From Luteolibacter arcticus (lineage in GTDB: Bacteria > Verrucomicrobiota > Verrucomicrobiia > Verrucomicrobiales > Akkermansiaceae), in the NCBI RefSeq assembly GCF_025950235.1, contig NZ_JAPDDT010000008.1, positions 186,001 through 250,000 of the forward strand: a DNA stretch of 64,000 nucleotides. The letters are read 5' to 3'. The first letter of the stretch is position 1; each line of letters begins with the position of its first letter. A program made the translations under genes and the position numbers. The notes under the pieces are model-generated. The model saw only the letters and a program-made list of their open reading frames with translations. It was not told the origin of the DNA and made no database searches. Shown in pieces: positions 24,642 through 35,255 of this stretch.

Positions 24642-25043
24642 TCACGCCGCCACGCAGAGGGCACCTCGCACGGACTCCATGAAAGTCCCGTATTCGAAGG
24701 GTTTGCTGAGTACCGCCTGAGCTCCGAGTTGCCGGGCAAGCGGGAGAAAGTCGCCCTCGCCCGACATGATCCCGCCGGACATTGCGATGACCCGGAGGAA
24801 GGGATCGACGGCGCGGAGTGCCAGGATGGTCTGGATGCCATCCATCTCCGGCATGATCAGATCGGTGAGCACCAGATCGAAGAGCCGCTCCTTCACGCGC
24901 TCCACCGCCTCGCGGCCATTTGCCGCGATTTCCACCTCGAAGCCTTCCGCCAGCAAGGCTTGCCGGAGGACTTGCAAAACTGCGGGCTCATCGTCCACCA
25001 GGAGGATTCGGGCGGTTTCCTTTGCGAGCTGAGTGATAGCCAT
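24642..25043 (-). CDS. Single-domain response regulator (CheY-like)
   Basis: 133 residues that form one receiver domain. The acidic pair is in LLVDDEP, the phosphoacceptor is Asp61 in LTDLIMPEMDG, and the conserved Lys is in VLSKPFEYG. No output domain is present, so it must act by protein contact or in a phosphorelay. It is divergent from the hybrid kinase gene at 25244, with a 200-base shared upstream region. This makes that kinase a natural partner, although the kinase also carries its own receiver. Confidence 0.88.
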   Translation of the reverse strand: MAITQLAKETARILLVDDEPAVLQVLRQALLAEGFEVEIAANGREAVERVKERLFDLVLTDLIMPEMDGIQTILALRAVDPFLRVIAMSGGIMSGEGDFLPLARQLGAQAVLSKPFEYGTFMESVRGALCVAA

Positions 25044-25243
25044 TTGCCGACAGTCTGAGGGAAGGCTGGCAGCATGGTATCACGCCATCGCGGAAGGGCG
25101 ATTGCTGAAATACTCCGCTGAAATAACTCGTGCCCCGTCACCAATGGTTGCTTGCTTGAATCCGTGATTCATGGTTCCGAATACCTGTTTCATCTCATCG
25201 AGATGATTCGAGCGCCATCGCCGCCGGTTCCCGAGTCAGGGTG

Positions 25244-27769
25244 ATGAATCCACCACTCCCCAGCCTTCCAAAGGACATGGCGCGCCATCGCGCTTGGAGA
25301 ACCGTCGCGGTCTATTGGACCTTCGCGACCCTGTGGATCTTGCTTTCGGATCGCGCGTTGACGCCGCTGCTGCCCCGGCCGGAGTTGATCCTGCAATGGA
25401 GCGTGGCGAAGGGACTGACCTTTGTGGCGCTGACCTCGCTGCTGCTGTGGTTCCTGGTGCATCGGTCCTACGCGAAGATTGCAGCCGGGTACCAATCGCT
25501 GAGTGCGAGTGAAAGCGAGCAACGCGCATCGGCCGGCCAACTGGACGTGGAGCGGTCCCGTCTGGTAGAAGCGCAACGGGTTGCGGCGATCGGCTGGTGG
25601 GAGGCCGACCTGGGCACCGAGGAACTGGTGTGGTCGGATGAGATGCACCGGATCTTCGAGACCGATCCGGCGAGCTTCGTCCCAAGTTTCGAGAGGGTCC
25701 TCCAGCGGCTGCCAGATGACGAGCGTGGCCGGGTGGAGCGGATCTTCGCGGAATCGCTGGCGGGCCATGCGCCCGATGCCATCGATCACCCGATCCTGCT
25801 GACGGATGGCCGGGTGAAGCACGTGGAAATGCGCTGGAAGATTTTCCGGGATGATGCGGGCAAGCCGTTGCGCCTGTTAGGCACCTGCCGGGATGTCACC
25901 GCCCGCCAAGCCGCCGAGCAGGCACTGCGCGAAAGCGAGACCCGCTTCCGGGAGATGGCGGAGAACATCGGCGAGATCTTCTTCAGCTACGATCCCATTC
26001 AGGATCGCCTCCTCTATGCGAGCCCGGCGTATGAAGGCATCTGGGGTCGCCGCCGTGATGGTGTCTATGCCGAGCCGACTTCCTACCTGAAGGACGTCAT
26101 GCCGGAAGATCTGCCCGCTGCGGAAGAGGCATTCCGTCGCCAGCTCGCCGGCGAGAAGACGCAGGTGGACTTCCGCATCCGGAGGCCGGATGGCGAGGTC
26201 CGCTGGCTCAGCGAGCAAGCGGTGCCCATCCTCGATGGTGCGGGAGGGGTGGAGCGGATCGTGGGGACCATGCGTGACATCACCGCGGCGAAGCTCGCCG
26301 AAGGGCAGCTCGCCGAGCAGGCGGCCCTGCTTGAGAAGGCTCGCGATGCGATCATCGTTCTCGGCTTGGATCACCAGGTGCTCTACTGGAACCATGGGGC
26401 GGAACTGCTCTTTGGCTGGACCGGCGCTGAGGTCTCCGGGCGCTCGGTGCGCGAGCTTCTCTATCAGGACGACGCGGCCTTTCTCTCCGCCACCCAGACG
26501 GTGCTTGAGCAAGGCGAATGGGCCGGCGAGATCGGCCAGTTCACCCGGACCGGCCAGGCCGTGACCGTGGACGGCCGCTGGACCTTGTTGCTCGACCCCG
26601 ATGGCAAGCCGCGGTCGATTCTTTCGATCAACACCGACATCACCGGTCGCAAGCAGCTCGAACAACAGTTCCTGCGGGCCCAGCGGATGGAGAGCATCGG
26701 GACATTGGCCGGAGGCATCGCCCACGACCTGAACAATGTCCTCGCCCCGGTCATCATGGCCGTGGACTTGCTGAAGCACCGCCTGGCGGATCCCTCCGAT
26801 CGCGAGATCCTCGAGATCGTCGGCGCGAGCGCCCGCCGGGGTGCCGACATGGTGCAACAGATCCTCTCGTTTGCCCGCGGCATGGAAGGCCGCCGGGTGG
26901 AGGTGGAGGTCTGCCGCATCCTCCAGGAGATCGTGCGCATCATCGGCGATACGTTTCCCAAGTCGATCCGCGTCGAGCTGGAGATGGAGGCTGGTCTGCA
27001 CCCGGTGCATGCCGACCCGACCCAACTACACCAGGTGCTTCTCAACCTCTGCGTGAATGCCCGCGACGCGATGCCGGAGGGCGGTCTGCTCTGTCTGCGC
27101 TCCTCCAATTCCAACCATGGCGAGCCGCGCGTCCGCATCGAGGTGGAAGACACCGGCACGGGGATTCCCGCGGGTTTGTTAGGAAAGATCTTCGACCCGT
27201 TTTTCACGAGCAAGGAACCGGGCAAGGGCACCGGCCTTGGCCTCTCCACTGCGCTTGCGATCGTCCGTGGCCACGGGGGGGCGCTGGAAGTCGCCAGCGA
27301 GCTTGGAAAAGGGACCGTCTTCACGATGCACCTCCCGGCACTGGGACATGCCGGTGCACGGCCGGTCGCCAAGGTAAGTCCCGGACTGCCGCGCGGCCGC
27401 GGCGAGACGGTGCTGGTCGTCGATGACGAGGCGTCGATTCGCCATATCACCCGCCAGACCCTGGAGGCCTATGGGTATGAGGTCCTGGATGCCGCTGATG
27501 GGGCGGAGGGAATCGCCCTGTTCATCGCCCGGCGCTTCGAGATCGATGTGGTGCTGACGGATATGGCGATGCCACGTCTGGATGGTCACGCGTTGATCCG
27601 CGAGCTGCACCGGATCGATCCCGCCGTGCCGGTCATCGGTGTCAGCGGGGTATCAGCGACTCCGCCCTTGGATGAGGAAAACGAGGCGGTGCGATTCCTG
27701 CCGAAGCCTTACACGACGGCGGCGCTTCTCTCAGCCCTGAGGCAGATGTTGGACGTGCCGGTGCGGTGA
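25244..27769 (+). CDS. Hybrid PAS histidine kinase with C-terminal receiver
   Basis: 841 residues from the ATG at 25244; a GTG directly precedes it. Two membrane helices lie near residues 20-70 ([13 protein letters not shown] and [16 protein letters not shown]). Three PAS domains follow (about 105-215, 232-345 and 355-465). A HisKA domain has its phosphoacceptor His in [11 protein letters not shown] (about residue 493). The HATPase domain shows [17 protein letters not shown] and [14 protein letters not shown]. The C-terminal receiver (about 720-838) has Asp in [16 protein letters not shown] domains suggest sensing of redox, light or small ligands, but the signal is not evident. It is divergent from a CheY-like gene and converges on the membrane-protein gene at 27775 with a 5-base gap. 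Confidence 0.9.
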   Translation: MNPPLPSLPKDMARHRAWRTVAVYWTFATLWILLSDRALTPLLPRPELILQWSVAKGLTFVALTSLLLWFLVHRSYAKIAAGYQSLSASESEQRASAGQLDVERSRLVEAQRVAAIGWWEADLGTEELVWSDEMHRIFETDPASFVPSFERVLQRLPDDERGRVERIFAESLAGHAPDAIDHPILLTDGRVKHVEMRWKIFRDDAGKPLRLLGTCRDVTARQAAEQALRESETRFREMAENIGEIFFSYDPIQDRLLYASPAYEGIWGRRRDGVYAEPTSYLKDVMPEDLPAAEEAFRRQLAGEKTQVDFRIRRPDGEVRWLSEQAVPILDGAGGVERIVGTMRDITAAKLAEGQLAEQAALLEKARDAIIVLGLDHQVLYWNHGAELLFGWTGAEVSGRSVRELLYQDDAAFLSATQTVLEQGEWAGEIGQFTRTGQAVTVDGRWTLLLDPDGKPRSILSINTDITGRKQLEQQFLRAQRMESIGTLAGGIAHDLNNVLAPVIMAVDLLKHRLADPSDREILEIVGASARRGADMVQQILSFARGMEGRRVEVEVCRILQEIVRIIGDTFPKSIRVELEMEAGLHPVHADPTQLHQVLLNLCVNARDAMPEGGLLCLRSSNSNHGEPRVRIEVEDTGTGIPAGLLGKIFDPFFTSKEPGKGTGLGLSTALAIVRGHGGALEVASELGKGTVFTMHLPALGHAGARPVAKVSPGLPRGRGETVLVVDDEASIRHITRQTLEAYGYEVLDAADGAEGIALFIARRFEIDVVLTDMAMPRLDGHALIRELHRIDPAVPVIGVSGVSATPPLDEENEAVRFLPKPYTTAALLSALRQMLDVPVR

Positions 27770-27774
27770 GTCGT

Positions 27775-29784
27775 TTACAAGCCACGCAACGCCTCTTGAA
27801 TTTCCCGGTCCGCGCGTTCCTCGATCGCGTTTATGTGGGTTTTGCTGGTCCACGAGGGGAAGAGCGGGTCCTTCGCAAACCAGTAGCGCTCCATGGCGGT
27901 CACGACCGCCACGCTCGCCAGCAAGGTGGCCACACCAGCGATCGCCCACGGCAACGCCGCGCGCATCGTCAAGTTCGGCCTCAGAGCGCCGGAGCGCGGG
28001 GTGAAGAGATTCATAATGCCCTGCCAGAGAAACCACAACACACCGCACGCCGCCATGCCTGCCACTCCAAGCAACCAGGCGGCGGTTTCGTCGTCATTGA
28101 GAGGAAGGTAGCGGATCGCTCCGGCGGAGGGTATCGCCGAACCTGTCAGGGCGGCCGCTCCCCAGCCGGTCCAGGGGAGTGAGACGCCGAGACCGATGAA
28201 GCCTCCACGCACGCCCCAGCGCCAGCGCGTCGCTTGCAGCAGCATTACCATGCCGAAGGCGACTCCCGCCACGGGTTGCAATAGCCATACCAGAGCCGTC
28301 CATTCCTCGAACTTGGCGTCGCGCATGCCCAGCGGGCTCATCCTGACGATCGCCCACCACCACAGCCAAGGCAGAGCCAGGCCGAGTCCGCCGATCCACC
28401 ACTGGTCCCGCGGGTGGAGGAGGGGCGTCAGGCCGCGTGCCATCGCCTTCACGACCTTCGACCGCCGGCAAGTTTCGAGTGCGACCAAGCCGGTAAACAC
28501 CAGGGAAAGTACGACGAGTATCGTACCGAGGATGCGATCGAAATAGCAAAGTTCTGCCGAGCGGGATGGCCGCAGTTCCTCGGCTGTAAGTCCGAGCGGG
28601 ATCAAGGACTCGGCATCGATCCGGGCTCCCGCCACGCCTTCAAGCTCCGGGGGGATGGCGCCGGATCCTCCCGAATAAATCACATTTGAGATGCCCTTGA
28701 CGAGGTGCTCCGCTTCGCCTGCTTCGGCCGTCATGCCCAGTTCAACGAAAGCGCCGGAAATCGTGGTCTCCATCCTGGTCACTTGGGAAAGGACGCCCGA
28801 GTAGTCGAGTGCGCCGGGAGCCTCGGAACGCAGGATCAGATGAAGCACCAGTTTCCACTCCTCGAAGAATTTCAACAGTCCCGCCTTGTCTCCCGCCGCT
28901 ACCAGGCGTTCGCAGTGGGTTTTTGCAAGTGATTCGAAGCCGTCGGAAATCGTTCCGGTTGGTGATGATGCCAAATCAGCGAACCCGGTCGAAACGACAC
29001 TGTCGGAAAGCGACTGGTCGGGCGGAAAGGCATCGAGTTGGCGTCGTTTCAAGGCACGCGAGTGATCGCGATACACCGACTTGGCAGCGGCTTCGGAGAA
29101 GCGTTGCAGGGCGCTCTGAAACTCCGGTTCCATGATTGCGACCCCGCCTGGCAGAGAGAAGGTGCTCGTCTGCTTCACCTTCTCCATGTGGGGTGTCACT
29201 TGGATTAGCGGCCACAGTGCATTGTCGGCATCGAGCCGGGCAATTGCATCGCTTTCCTCCTGGGCCAGTCCGCTCCATGACGACTCGCGAACCTGGCGTG
29301 TCACATGCTCCTGCCACATCGGCAGGTCGTCCGGATTTTTCTGAAGCGCCGACGCGGTTTCCTCTGCCGCGCCTGCCTGCGGATGGAGCCCGAGCGGCAG
29401 ACCCGGCGCACGCGAGCGGACGTGATGCAAGAGAGGCTCGGGAGGAACCGCTTCACTGCCGAATCCCCCAAAGCGTATTTGGACCGACATCATGCCCGCC
29501 TGGCTCATCATGAGTAGCTCGTGCGCCAGCGTCCTCGAAGCGACTGCCGCTCCCCCGGTGATCAAAAGCGCGCCCGCGATCAATGCCGCGCGCCGCAGCC
29601 CGTGCTTGGCCGGCTTTGCCTTCTGCAAGCGCTCCAGCGGCTCCGCCAGATCGAGCATTTCATACGGCACGCCAGCGTGGGCGATGCGCGACATCAGTTC
29701 GCCCTTCGCCTCCTCCCGCTCGCCGGGAGTGGCTTCGAGCGGTCGCGTCGCCAGATCCAGAAACTGCTCGACGTCGGGGGTCAT
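27775..29784 (-). CDS. Large membrane protein of unknown function
   Basis: 669 residues, not recognised as a named family. A soluble N-terminal region of about 60 residues (MTPDVEQFLDLATRPLEA) precedes one membrane helix (AALIAGALLITGGAAVASRT). A large predicted extracytoplasmic, mostly helical domain spans about residues 90-415. At least six further membrane helices follow near the C-terminus (for example TILVVLSLVFTGLVALE and GVAFGMVMLLQATRW). The start is the ATG at 29784. The topology, with a long loop between the first and second helices, recalls ABC-type or sensor membrane components, but no motif supports that. It sits immediately downstream of a response regulator and kinase unit on the same strand. 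Confidence 0.6.
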   Translation of the reverse strand: MTPDVEQFLDLATRPLEATPGEREEAKGELMSRIAHAGVPYEMLDLAEPLERLQKAKPAKHGLRRAALIAGALLITGGAAVASRTLAHELLMMSQAGMMSVQIRFGGFGSEAVPPEPLLHHVRSRAPGLPLGLHPQAGAAEETASALQKNPDDLPMWQEHVTRQVRESSWSGLAQEESDAIARLDADNALWPLIQVTPHMEKVKQTSTFSLPGGVAIMEPEFQSALQRFSEAAAKSVYRDHSRALKRRQLDAFPPDQSLSDSVVSTGFADLASSPTGTISDGFESLAKTHCERLVAAGDKAGLLKFFEEWKLVLHLILRSEAPGALDYSGVLSQVTRMETTISGAFVELGMTAEAGEAEHLVKGISNVIYSGGSGAIPPELEGVAGARIDAESLIPLGLTAEELRPSRSAELCYFDRILGTILVVLSLVFTGLVALETCRRSKVVKAMARGLTPLLHPRDQWWIGGLGLALPWLWWWAIVRMSPLGMRDAKFEEWTALVWLLQPVAGVAFGMVMLLQATRWRWGVRGGFIGLGVSLPWTGWGAAALTGSAIPSAGAIRYLPLNDDETAAWLLGVAGMAACGVLWFLWQGIMNLFTPRSGALRPNLTMRAALPWAIAGVATLLASVAVVTAMERYWFAKDPLFPSWTSKTHINAIEERADREIQEALRGL

Positions 29785-29832
29785 GGACGCCGGTTCTAGC
29801 AGACCCGCCCCCTTCGCAAAGGAATTCCCGGC

Positions 29833-30270
29833 TCAGCCGAGTTCCCAAGGTTCGGCCAGGGGGGGCTCCTCGGCGGGGGTGCCGGCGCGGGCTTCCTCCA
29901 GATGCTTTTCGATGCAACTGAGGATGGTGCCGAACTCGGAGGTCTTGCTGACAAAGGGCAGGCCGCCGGTCTGGGTCTCGCCATCGGGCGTGTCGGGATT
30001 CTCCTCAACCAGTGCAGTTAGCATCAGCACGGGGATACTCCGCAATTCGGGATCGGCGCGGAATTGCGCGACCACGTCGCCGCCATCGAGCCCGGGCATG
30101 ACCACGTCGATGATGCACAGGTCGGGCATGAACTCCTTCGCGGTCCTTAGCGCGCGCGAGGAGTCATTGATGTCTTGGACCTCGAAATTCCCAACTTCCT
30201 CCAGATTTGCGCGCAGCAGCGCGGTGAAATCAGGCTCGTCGTCGATGATCAAAATTTTGGTGGTCTCCAT
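29833..30270 (-). CDS. Response regulator receiver protein
   Basis: 145 residues from the ATG at 30270 (METTKILIIDDEPDFTALLR); a longer start at 30306 is less likely. It has a single receiver domain with Asp55 in LCIIDVVMPGLDG, an LTAL signalling switch and a Lys in FVSKTSEFG. The segment VEENPDTPDGETQTGG inserted before the Lys is longer than usual, and an acidic tail ends in EPPLAEPWELG. It lies 72 bases downstream of the PAS kinase at 30343-32565 in the same direction and is the likely phosphorylation target of that kinase. No DNA-binding domain is present. Confidence 0.85.
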   Translation of the reverse strand: METTKILIIDDEPDFTALLRANLEEVGNFEVQDINDSSRALRTAKEFMPDLCIIDVVMPGLDGGDVVAQFRADPELRSIPVLMLTALVEENPDTPDGETQTGGLPFVSKTSEFGTILSCIEKHLEEARAGTPAEEPPLAEPWELG

Positions 30271-30342
30271 GATTGCAGTGGTATCGTAAAGTTCAGAGAG
30301 GATCAAGAACTGGCGAGATGCTGACGCAATCCCGGTGCCAAT

Positions 30343-32565
30343 TCATCCGACCTTAAGGGTTACCGAGGCGCGGACGCCGCCCTCGGGGCGGTTTTCGAGT
30401 TCGAGGATTCCATTGTGCAGCTCGACAATCTTGCGGCACACCGCGAGACCCAGGCCGGTGCCTTGGCCGGTGGCCTTGGTGGTGAAAAACGGATCGAAGA
30501 TCTTCGACATGATCGCTTCGTCGATGCCGGTGCCAGTGTCATCGACCTCGATGCGGAGGACATGATCGCCTTCGCGCAGGTGGCTGGCGGTGCGCACGCC
30601 TTCGTCCCGCCGCACGCCGCTGAGCACGCGGGCAAAGGCCCGCACCGTGAGGGAGCCGCCTCCCGGCATGGCGTGCATGGCATTGATCATGAGGTTGACC
30701 AGCACCTGCTCCATCTTGGTGGAATCCACGCTCACGTGGGGGAGATCGGCCTCGACTTCCTTGAAGAGTTTCACCCGGGCTTGGCGCAGCGGATATTCGA
30801 CCAAGGCCAGCGAGTCGCCAATGACTTCGGAGATGTCCTTCGGCTCCATCGAGAGCTGGCGTGCCGAGGAGTAATCGACCAAGCCCTTCACGATCTTCTT
30901 CGCGCGGTCGATGCCGCGTTTCATCCGCTCGATGGTTTCCTGGCCTTGGGCGTCTTCGGTTGGCACGCGGCGGGCGAGCAATTCGATGCCCATGCCGATC
31001 ATGGCGAGCGGGTTCTTCACCTCGTGCGCGACGCCCGCGGCGAGGCGTCCGATCGATTCCATCTTTTCCGCCTGGATGAGCTGTTCCTGGGCGCGCTTGA
31101 GGTCTTCGTTGGCCTGGAGCAGGTCTTGGTTGAGGATATGCATCGATTGCTCCGCGGCCTTGCGGTCGGTGATGTCGGTGGAAATCGTGCCGATCGACTG
31201 GATCTTGCCATTGAGGTCGCGCAGCGGGAATTTCACCGAAACGTAGGTGCGCGGCTCGTTATCGACGTAGAGCTCTTCATCCATTTGGAGCGCGTCGCCT
31301 TGCTCGGCCACGAGCAGGTCATGCTTGCGGAATTTGTCGGCAGCGGCCTTGTCGGCGATGAGCTGGTGGTCGGTGAAGCCGAGCACGTCCTTGCGCGGCA
31401 GGCCGAAGAGATCCTCGAAGCCGCGGTTGACCATGAGGTAGCGGCCACTGACGTCCTTCATCGAGATGACGGCCGGGCTGTTGTCGATCATCGCCTGCAT
31501 CCGCTGCTCGGCTTGCAGCACCAGATCCTGGGCACGGCGCTGCTCGGTCACGTCACGGTCCATGCCGACGATGCCCCACATCTTGCCGTCCGCGTCGAAG
31601 AGCGGGACCTTGGTGGTGATGAAGTGATGGAGGTCGCCGGGCTTCCATTCGAGGTCCCACTCGCGGTTGATCACACCCGCGCGGTTTTCGATGATGCGGA
31701 GGTCTTCCGCTTTCCCCGCCTTCACGACCACTTCCGGGAAATAGTCGGCCGGAGTCTTGCCGATCATTTCCTCGGGGGAGTCCACGCCGACCCACTCCGC
31801 CATCGAGCGGTTCACGACCAGATAGCGGCGCTCCAAATCGCGGGCGAAGATCTTGTCGGGGAAGGCGTCGATGAGGGATCGCAGCAGGTAGCGCTCGCGT
31901 TCCAGTTCTTGCTTGGCATTGACGAGTTCGCTGACGTCGCTGGACATGCCGAAGGTGCCGATGATGTTTCCCTCGTTGTCGCGGAAAGGCATCTTGTTGG
32001 TGAGGACCCAGCCGGTCTTGCCGTCGGGAAATACCTCGCGTTCCAGGAGGCCGGTGATGGCGATTCCGGTGTCGATGATCCGGACTTCGTCAGCGCGGGC
32101 CGGATCGGCGTGCTCGCGGCCGAAGAGGTCGTGGTCGGTCTTGCCGATGAGGTCGCGCGGGTGGCCCTTCTTTACGTAGGCCGCCATGCTTTGGTTCACG
32201 CGCAGGAAGCGGGACTCGCGGTCCTTGAAGTAGATATTGGCCGGCACATTCGCCATCAGCATCTCGAAGTAGTGGTCGAGCTGGCGGTGCTGTTCGCGGG
32301 TCCGGTCGAGTTCTTCCTCAAGCCGGAGGTTGATCCCGGCGAGCCGGTCGGAGGCGCTGGTCGCTTCCGGGATGGTGCGCAGGCGGCCGATCAGCAGGCC
32401 GGTGGCCAGCAGCACCACGGCACTCGCCGCGATCCGGGTATTCAGGTCTCCCTTCCCCATCACCAGCCACGAGGTGCCGAGCAGCACGAAGATCCCCGCC
32501 AAAATGACCAACGCGCCGGAGCGGCGCATCGGGGTTGGCGGGAGATCGCTTTTCACCACTAACAT
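30343..32565 (-). CDS. PAS-domain sensor histidine kinase
   Basis: 740 residues. Two membrane helices stand at the N-terminus ([19 protein letters not shown] and [16 protein letters not shown]). Three PAS domains follow, each of the type [16 protein letters not shown] or [16 protein letters not shown], with the third as [17 protein letters not shown]. HisKA carries the His in [16 protein letters not shown] (about residue 513). HATPase shows [20 protein letters not shown] and [15 protein letters not shown]. All catalytic boxes are present, so the kinase should be active. The repeated 'KD' PAS pattern is often associated with small-ligand or haem-less sensing. The paired response regulator is the next gene downstream. 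Confidence 0.9.
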   Translation of the reverse strand: MLVVKSDLPPTPMRRSGALVILAGIFVLLGTSWLVMGKGDLNTRIAASAVVLLATGLLIGRLRTIPEATSASDRLAGINLRLEEELDRTREQHRQLDHYFEMLMANVPANIYFKDRESRFLRVNQSMAAYVKKGHPRDLIGKTDHDLFGREHADPARADEVRIIDTGIAITGLLEREVFPDGKTGWVLTNKMPFRDNEGNIIGTFGMSSDVSELVNAKQELERERYLLRSLIDAFPDKIFARDLERRYLVVNRSMAEWVGVDSPEEMIGKTPADYFPEVVVKAGKAEDLRIIENRAGVINREWDLEWKPGDLHHFITTKVPLFDADGKMWGIVGMDRDVTEQRRAQDLVLQAEQRMQAMIDNSPAVISMKDVSGRYLMVNRGFEDLFGLPRKDVLGFTDHQLIADKAAADKFRKHDLLVAEQGDALQMDEELYVDNEPRTYVSVKFPLRDLNGKIQSIGTISTDITDRKAAEQSMHILNQDLLQANEDLKRAQEQLIQAEKMESIGRLAAGVAHEVKNPLAMIGMGIELLARRVPTEDAQGQETIERMKRGIDRAKKIVKGLVDYSSARQLSMEPKDISEVIGDSLALVEYPLRQARVKLFKEVEADLPHVSVDSTKMEQVLVNLMINAMHAMPGGGSLTVRAFARVLSGVRRDEGVRTASHLREGDHVLRIEVDDTGTGIDEAIMSKIFDPFFTTKATGQGTGLGLAVCRKIVELHNGILELENRPEGGVRASVTLKVG

Positions 32566-32738
32566 ACGAGCACGCTTTGTGGCTCGTGTAAATGGTGGGG
32601 TGAGTTTTGCGGAGTAGCGGAACGACTTCGTCGTTCCGGCGGGGGGCGGACCGCATGGGCTGCGACGCGGCCATTTCCGGAGACGCTCGCCCAGCCTGAA
32701 CGGCGCATCCGTTCAGCTACGTGGGGGAAAAAAGCCGC

Positions 32739-34238
32739 TCACTTCGCTGGCGGCAGCGCGAGGATGCGCTTGATCTCTGCGATGGCCTGCGGGTGATGGA
32801 AGGAACCGTGGCCGGCCGGGACTTCGAGGGAGGATTCGGCACCGGGCAGGCTGGAGCTGGATGGGGCCACGAACAGGTCGCGCGATCCGCTGATGACGTG
32901 GCCGGCGGTGCCGCGAACGAGAGGGAGCGCATCGAAGATCTCCATCGAACGCTGCTTCGGGGAAAGCGCGCCGATGCTGGTGATCTTGCCGCGGGTGAGC
33001 TGTTGGTAGTCGGGCTGGAGCATGCCGGGGTTCTTCTTCTCGATCCCGCGGAAGAAGTCCTGGAAGCGGTCGTCCTGCGCGGCCAGCCGCTGGCCGAAGC
33101 GGCCGAGCCACGAGTTCGCCCAATTGCTGCCGCGGAAAGGGACGGAGCAGAAAATGATGCGGTCCACGTGAGTACGAGGTTTCCAGTAGAAGGCCTCGTC
33201 CAGCGTCCGGCGTTCCTGGCGGGTGACGTCGAGTGACGACAGCGGCCGGGTGAAGACGGCATCCCAGAAGGCTTCGCGCGGGTCGACGGCCAGCGATTTG
33301 GCGAGCAGGCCGCCATTGCTATGGGCGATCACCACGCTGCGCTGCATCGCGGGATCGTCGCCCCCGGGATCGAGGAATTTCCTCAGCTCATCGAGTTGGC
33401 CGCGCATCACGCGGGCCGAGTAGAGGGCCGGGGCATTGGTCGGGTAGAGATAGTGCCAGATCTGGTAGCGCTTGCGGACGGCGGGATCGGCCCACAGTTC
33501 GTTGGTGAGTTCGGCCCAGGCGAGCGGGGTGGAAAAGAGCCCGTGGATGCAGATGAGCGGAGTACGACGCGGATCGTACTCCTCCACCAGCGCGAAGCCG
33601 GGCTCGCGTGACGACTGCTTGCGAAGCACCGCCGTGATTCCGGATCGGGCGAGCGGCCGGGCATTCTCCAGCAGTGCGGCCCACGGCACGGTGAAGTCGC
33701 CGGCGAGCGCATGAGGCTTGCCGGCGATCGTCGCGGTTTGGGTTTTCAGCCGGTCGTAGAGCCGGATTTCGACGCTGCGCTGGCCGTTTTTCACTGGCCC
33801 CGGCACGGCCACGGCAGTGACCGTCCGGGTGATGCCTTCGGGCGGATACCATTTCTCGACCGGTTGCAGGTGACGGTTTTCCCGGTGGCCGATGAGCGGG
33901 ACGCCGATGCCCTCGACGCGGTGGTGATTCAGTCCCGTGACCTCGTAGCGCGAGGCGGGTTCAAGCTTGTCGAAATAGTTCCGTGGGAAGATGCCCACAC
34001 CGCCGGGATGGAAGCGGATGAGGTAGCCGTCGATCGCGCTTTCCGATCCGGGCGCGCTTTCCAGCCAGCGGCCGAGCGCGCGCGTGGCGGCGGGATCGCT
34101 GGCCCCATCGAAGGCCCGATGCAGATCGTTGCTGGTGGAAGCGGCGGCACGGCGTGGTCTCTCCGAAATGCGCTCCAACCTCGCCGGGGCACAGGCGGCC
34201 ACGGCGAGGGCGAAGAGGATGACGGGGAGGAGTTGCAT
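32739..34238 (-). CDS. Lipoprotein alpha/beta hydrolase (lipase-like)
   Basis: 499 residues. The N-terminus MQLLPVILFALAVAACAPA has a lipobox (AVAAC), so it is a lipoprotein. An alpha/beta-hydrolase domain starts near residue 215 with the oxyanion segment LICIHGLFSTPLAWAEL. The nucleophile Ser is in VVIAHSNGGLLAKSLA, where Ala replaces the usual Gly before His-Ser. The catalytic His is probably in VPAGHGSFHHPQ near the C-terminus. The first 200 residues form a separate beta-rich domain that I do not recognise. A surface esterase or lipase role is likely. It reads away from wrbA's 3' end with a perfect hairpin between them. Confidence 0.78.
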   Translation of the reverse strand: MQLLPVILFALAVAACAPARLERISERPRRAAASTSNDLHRAFDGASDPAATRALGRWLESAPGSESAIDGYLIRFHPGGVGIFPRNYFDKLEPASRYEVTGLNHHRVEGIGVPLIGHRENRHLQPVEKWYPPEGITRTVTAVAVPGPVKNGQRSVEIRLYDRLKTQTATIAGKPHALAGDFTVPWAALLENARPLARSGITAVLRKQSSREPGFALVEEYDPRRTPLICIHGLFSTPLAWAELTNELWADPAVRKRYQIWHYLYPTNAPALYSARVMRGQLDELRKFLDPGGDDPAMQRSVVIAHSNGGLLAKSLAVDPREAFWDAVFTRPLSSLDVTRQERRTLDEAFYWKPRTHVDRIIFCSVPFRGSNWANSWLGRFGQRLAAQDDRFQDFFRGIEKKNPGMLQPDYQQLTRGKITSIGALSPKQRSMEIFDALPLVRGTAGHVISGSRDLFVAPSSSSLPGAESSLEVPAGHGSFHHPQAIAEIKRILALPPAK

Positions 34239-34255
34239 GCCTGTTAATGAGGTTG

Positions 34256-34287
34256 GACGTTCCGTCTACCCGTGTCGACGGAACGTC
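34256..34287. terminator. Perfect stem-loop between wrbA and the hydrolase gene
   Basis: GACGTTCCGTC (34256-34266) pairs exactly with GACGGAACGTC (34277-34287) around a 10-nt loop. An overlapping alternative hairpin, GTGTCGAC with GTCGACAC, covers 34273-34293. The two structures exclude each other. No U-run is present, so it may terminate, attenuate or stabilise the mRNA between the two leftward genes. Confidence 0.4.
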
Positions 34288-34295
34288 GACACCCC

Positions 34296-34895
34296 TTAGG
34301 ATTTCATTTTCGCGGCGATGCCGGCGACGTGCTTGCCTTGGAAGCGGGCGAGCGAGAGTTCCTTCTCGCTCGGCTGCCGCGAGCCGTCGGCTCCTGCGAT
34401 GGTGGCCGCGCCGTAGGGGCTGCCGCCGCGGACTTCGCTGATGTCGGTGAGTTCCGGGGCCGAGTAGGGCAGGCCGACGTAGATCATGCCGTGGTGCAGC
34501 AGGGTAGGGATGAAGGTGAGGATGGTGGATTCATTGCCGCCGCCGGTGCCGGTGCTGGTGAAGACGCTGCTGACCTTGCCGATGAGCGCGCCTTCCATCC
34601 AGAGCTTGCCGGTCTGGTCGAGGAAGTTGCGCATCTGCGCGGCCATGTTGCCGAAGCGGGTGGGCGTGCCGAAGATGATCGCGTCGTAGTTGGCGAGTTC
34701 CTTGTGATCGGCGACCGGGGCGGCTTGGTCGAGCTTTGCGCCGTAGGCGGCGGCGACTTCGGGCGGCATGGTTTCCGGCACGCGCTTGAGCGTGACTTCC
34801 AGGCCATCGACGGAGCGCGCGCCTTCGGCGACGGCATTCGCCATGGTTTCGATGTGGCCGTAGGTGGAGTAGTAGAGGACGAGGAGCTTGGTCAT
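34296..34895 (-). CDS. wrbA: NAD(P)H:quinone oxidoreductase WrbA (flavodoxin-like)
   Basis: 199 residues from the ATG at 34895, the normal size for WrbA. The FMN-phosphate-binding loop is [17 protein letters not shown]. Further WrbA signatures are [37 protein letters not shown] and [12 protein letters not shown]. The enzyme reduces quinones by two electrons with an FMN cofactor as a tetramer and is linked to oxidative stress. The frame is open upstream to 35423, but that extension reads like non-coding sequence. The gene precedes the hydrolase gene on the same strand. Confidence 0.93.
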   Translation of the reverse strand: MTKLLVLYYSTYGHIETMANAVAEGARSVDGLEVTLKRVPETMPPEVAAAYGAKLDQAAPVADHKELANYDAIIFGTPTRFGNMAAQMRNFLDQTGKLWMEGALIGKVSSVFTSTGTGGGNESTILTFIPTLLHHGMIYVGLPYSAPELTDISEVRGGSPYGAATIAGADGSRQPSEKELSLARFQGKHVAGIAAKMKS

Positions 34896-35255
34896 GACGG
34901 TCTTGATTTTGGGATAACGGGACGGAGCGTGACAGAAATCCGGCAGGGCGGGAAATAGCCTCTGCGAAGCCTGAGCATGCAGAGCCCGCATGGGCGACCG
35001 GGCACGGGCCGTTCCTGCTCGGGGCAAGCCTCTCCGATGTAGGGCTTCTGAACTTTCGCCTTCGCGGGCACACGCTGTTGGATTTTGCCCGGTTCGAGTG
35101 ATTCCCAAGGCAACGCATAAAAGTCGGGCGAACTTTCCACGCCGACTAAACGCAGCACCTCCTGCCGAACGTGGCTTAAGTTGATCACGGGTCGTACCCG
35201 CGGGCTTTTGAAGCGGGCCTCTCATGCCTGAAGGCTCCAACCAGGACCAGACCTC
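34896..35255. other. Intergenic region with a doubtful small open frame
   Basis: This 360-base region lies between divergent genes. A leftward frame from a GTG at 35188 to a TGA at 34892 would code for 98 residues ([20 protein letters not shown] at its start) and would overlap the wrbA ATG. The first 60 residues look somewhat protein-like, but the tail (rich in Arg, Cys and Pro) does not. It may be a decayed gene or chance. No terminator or promoter is clear. Confidence 0.3.
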
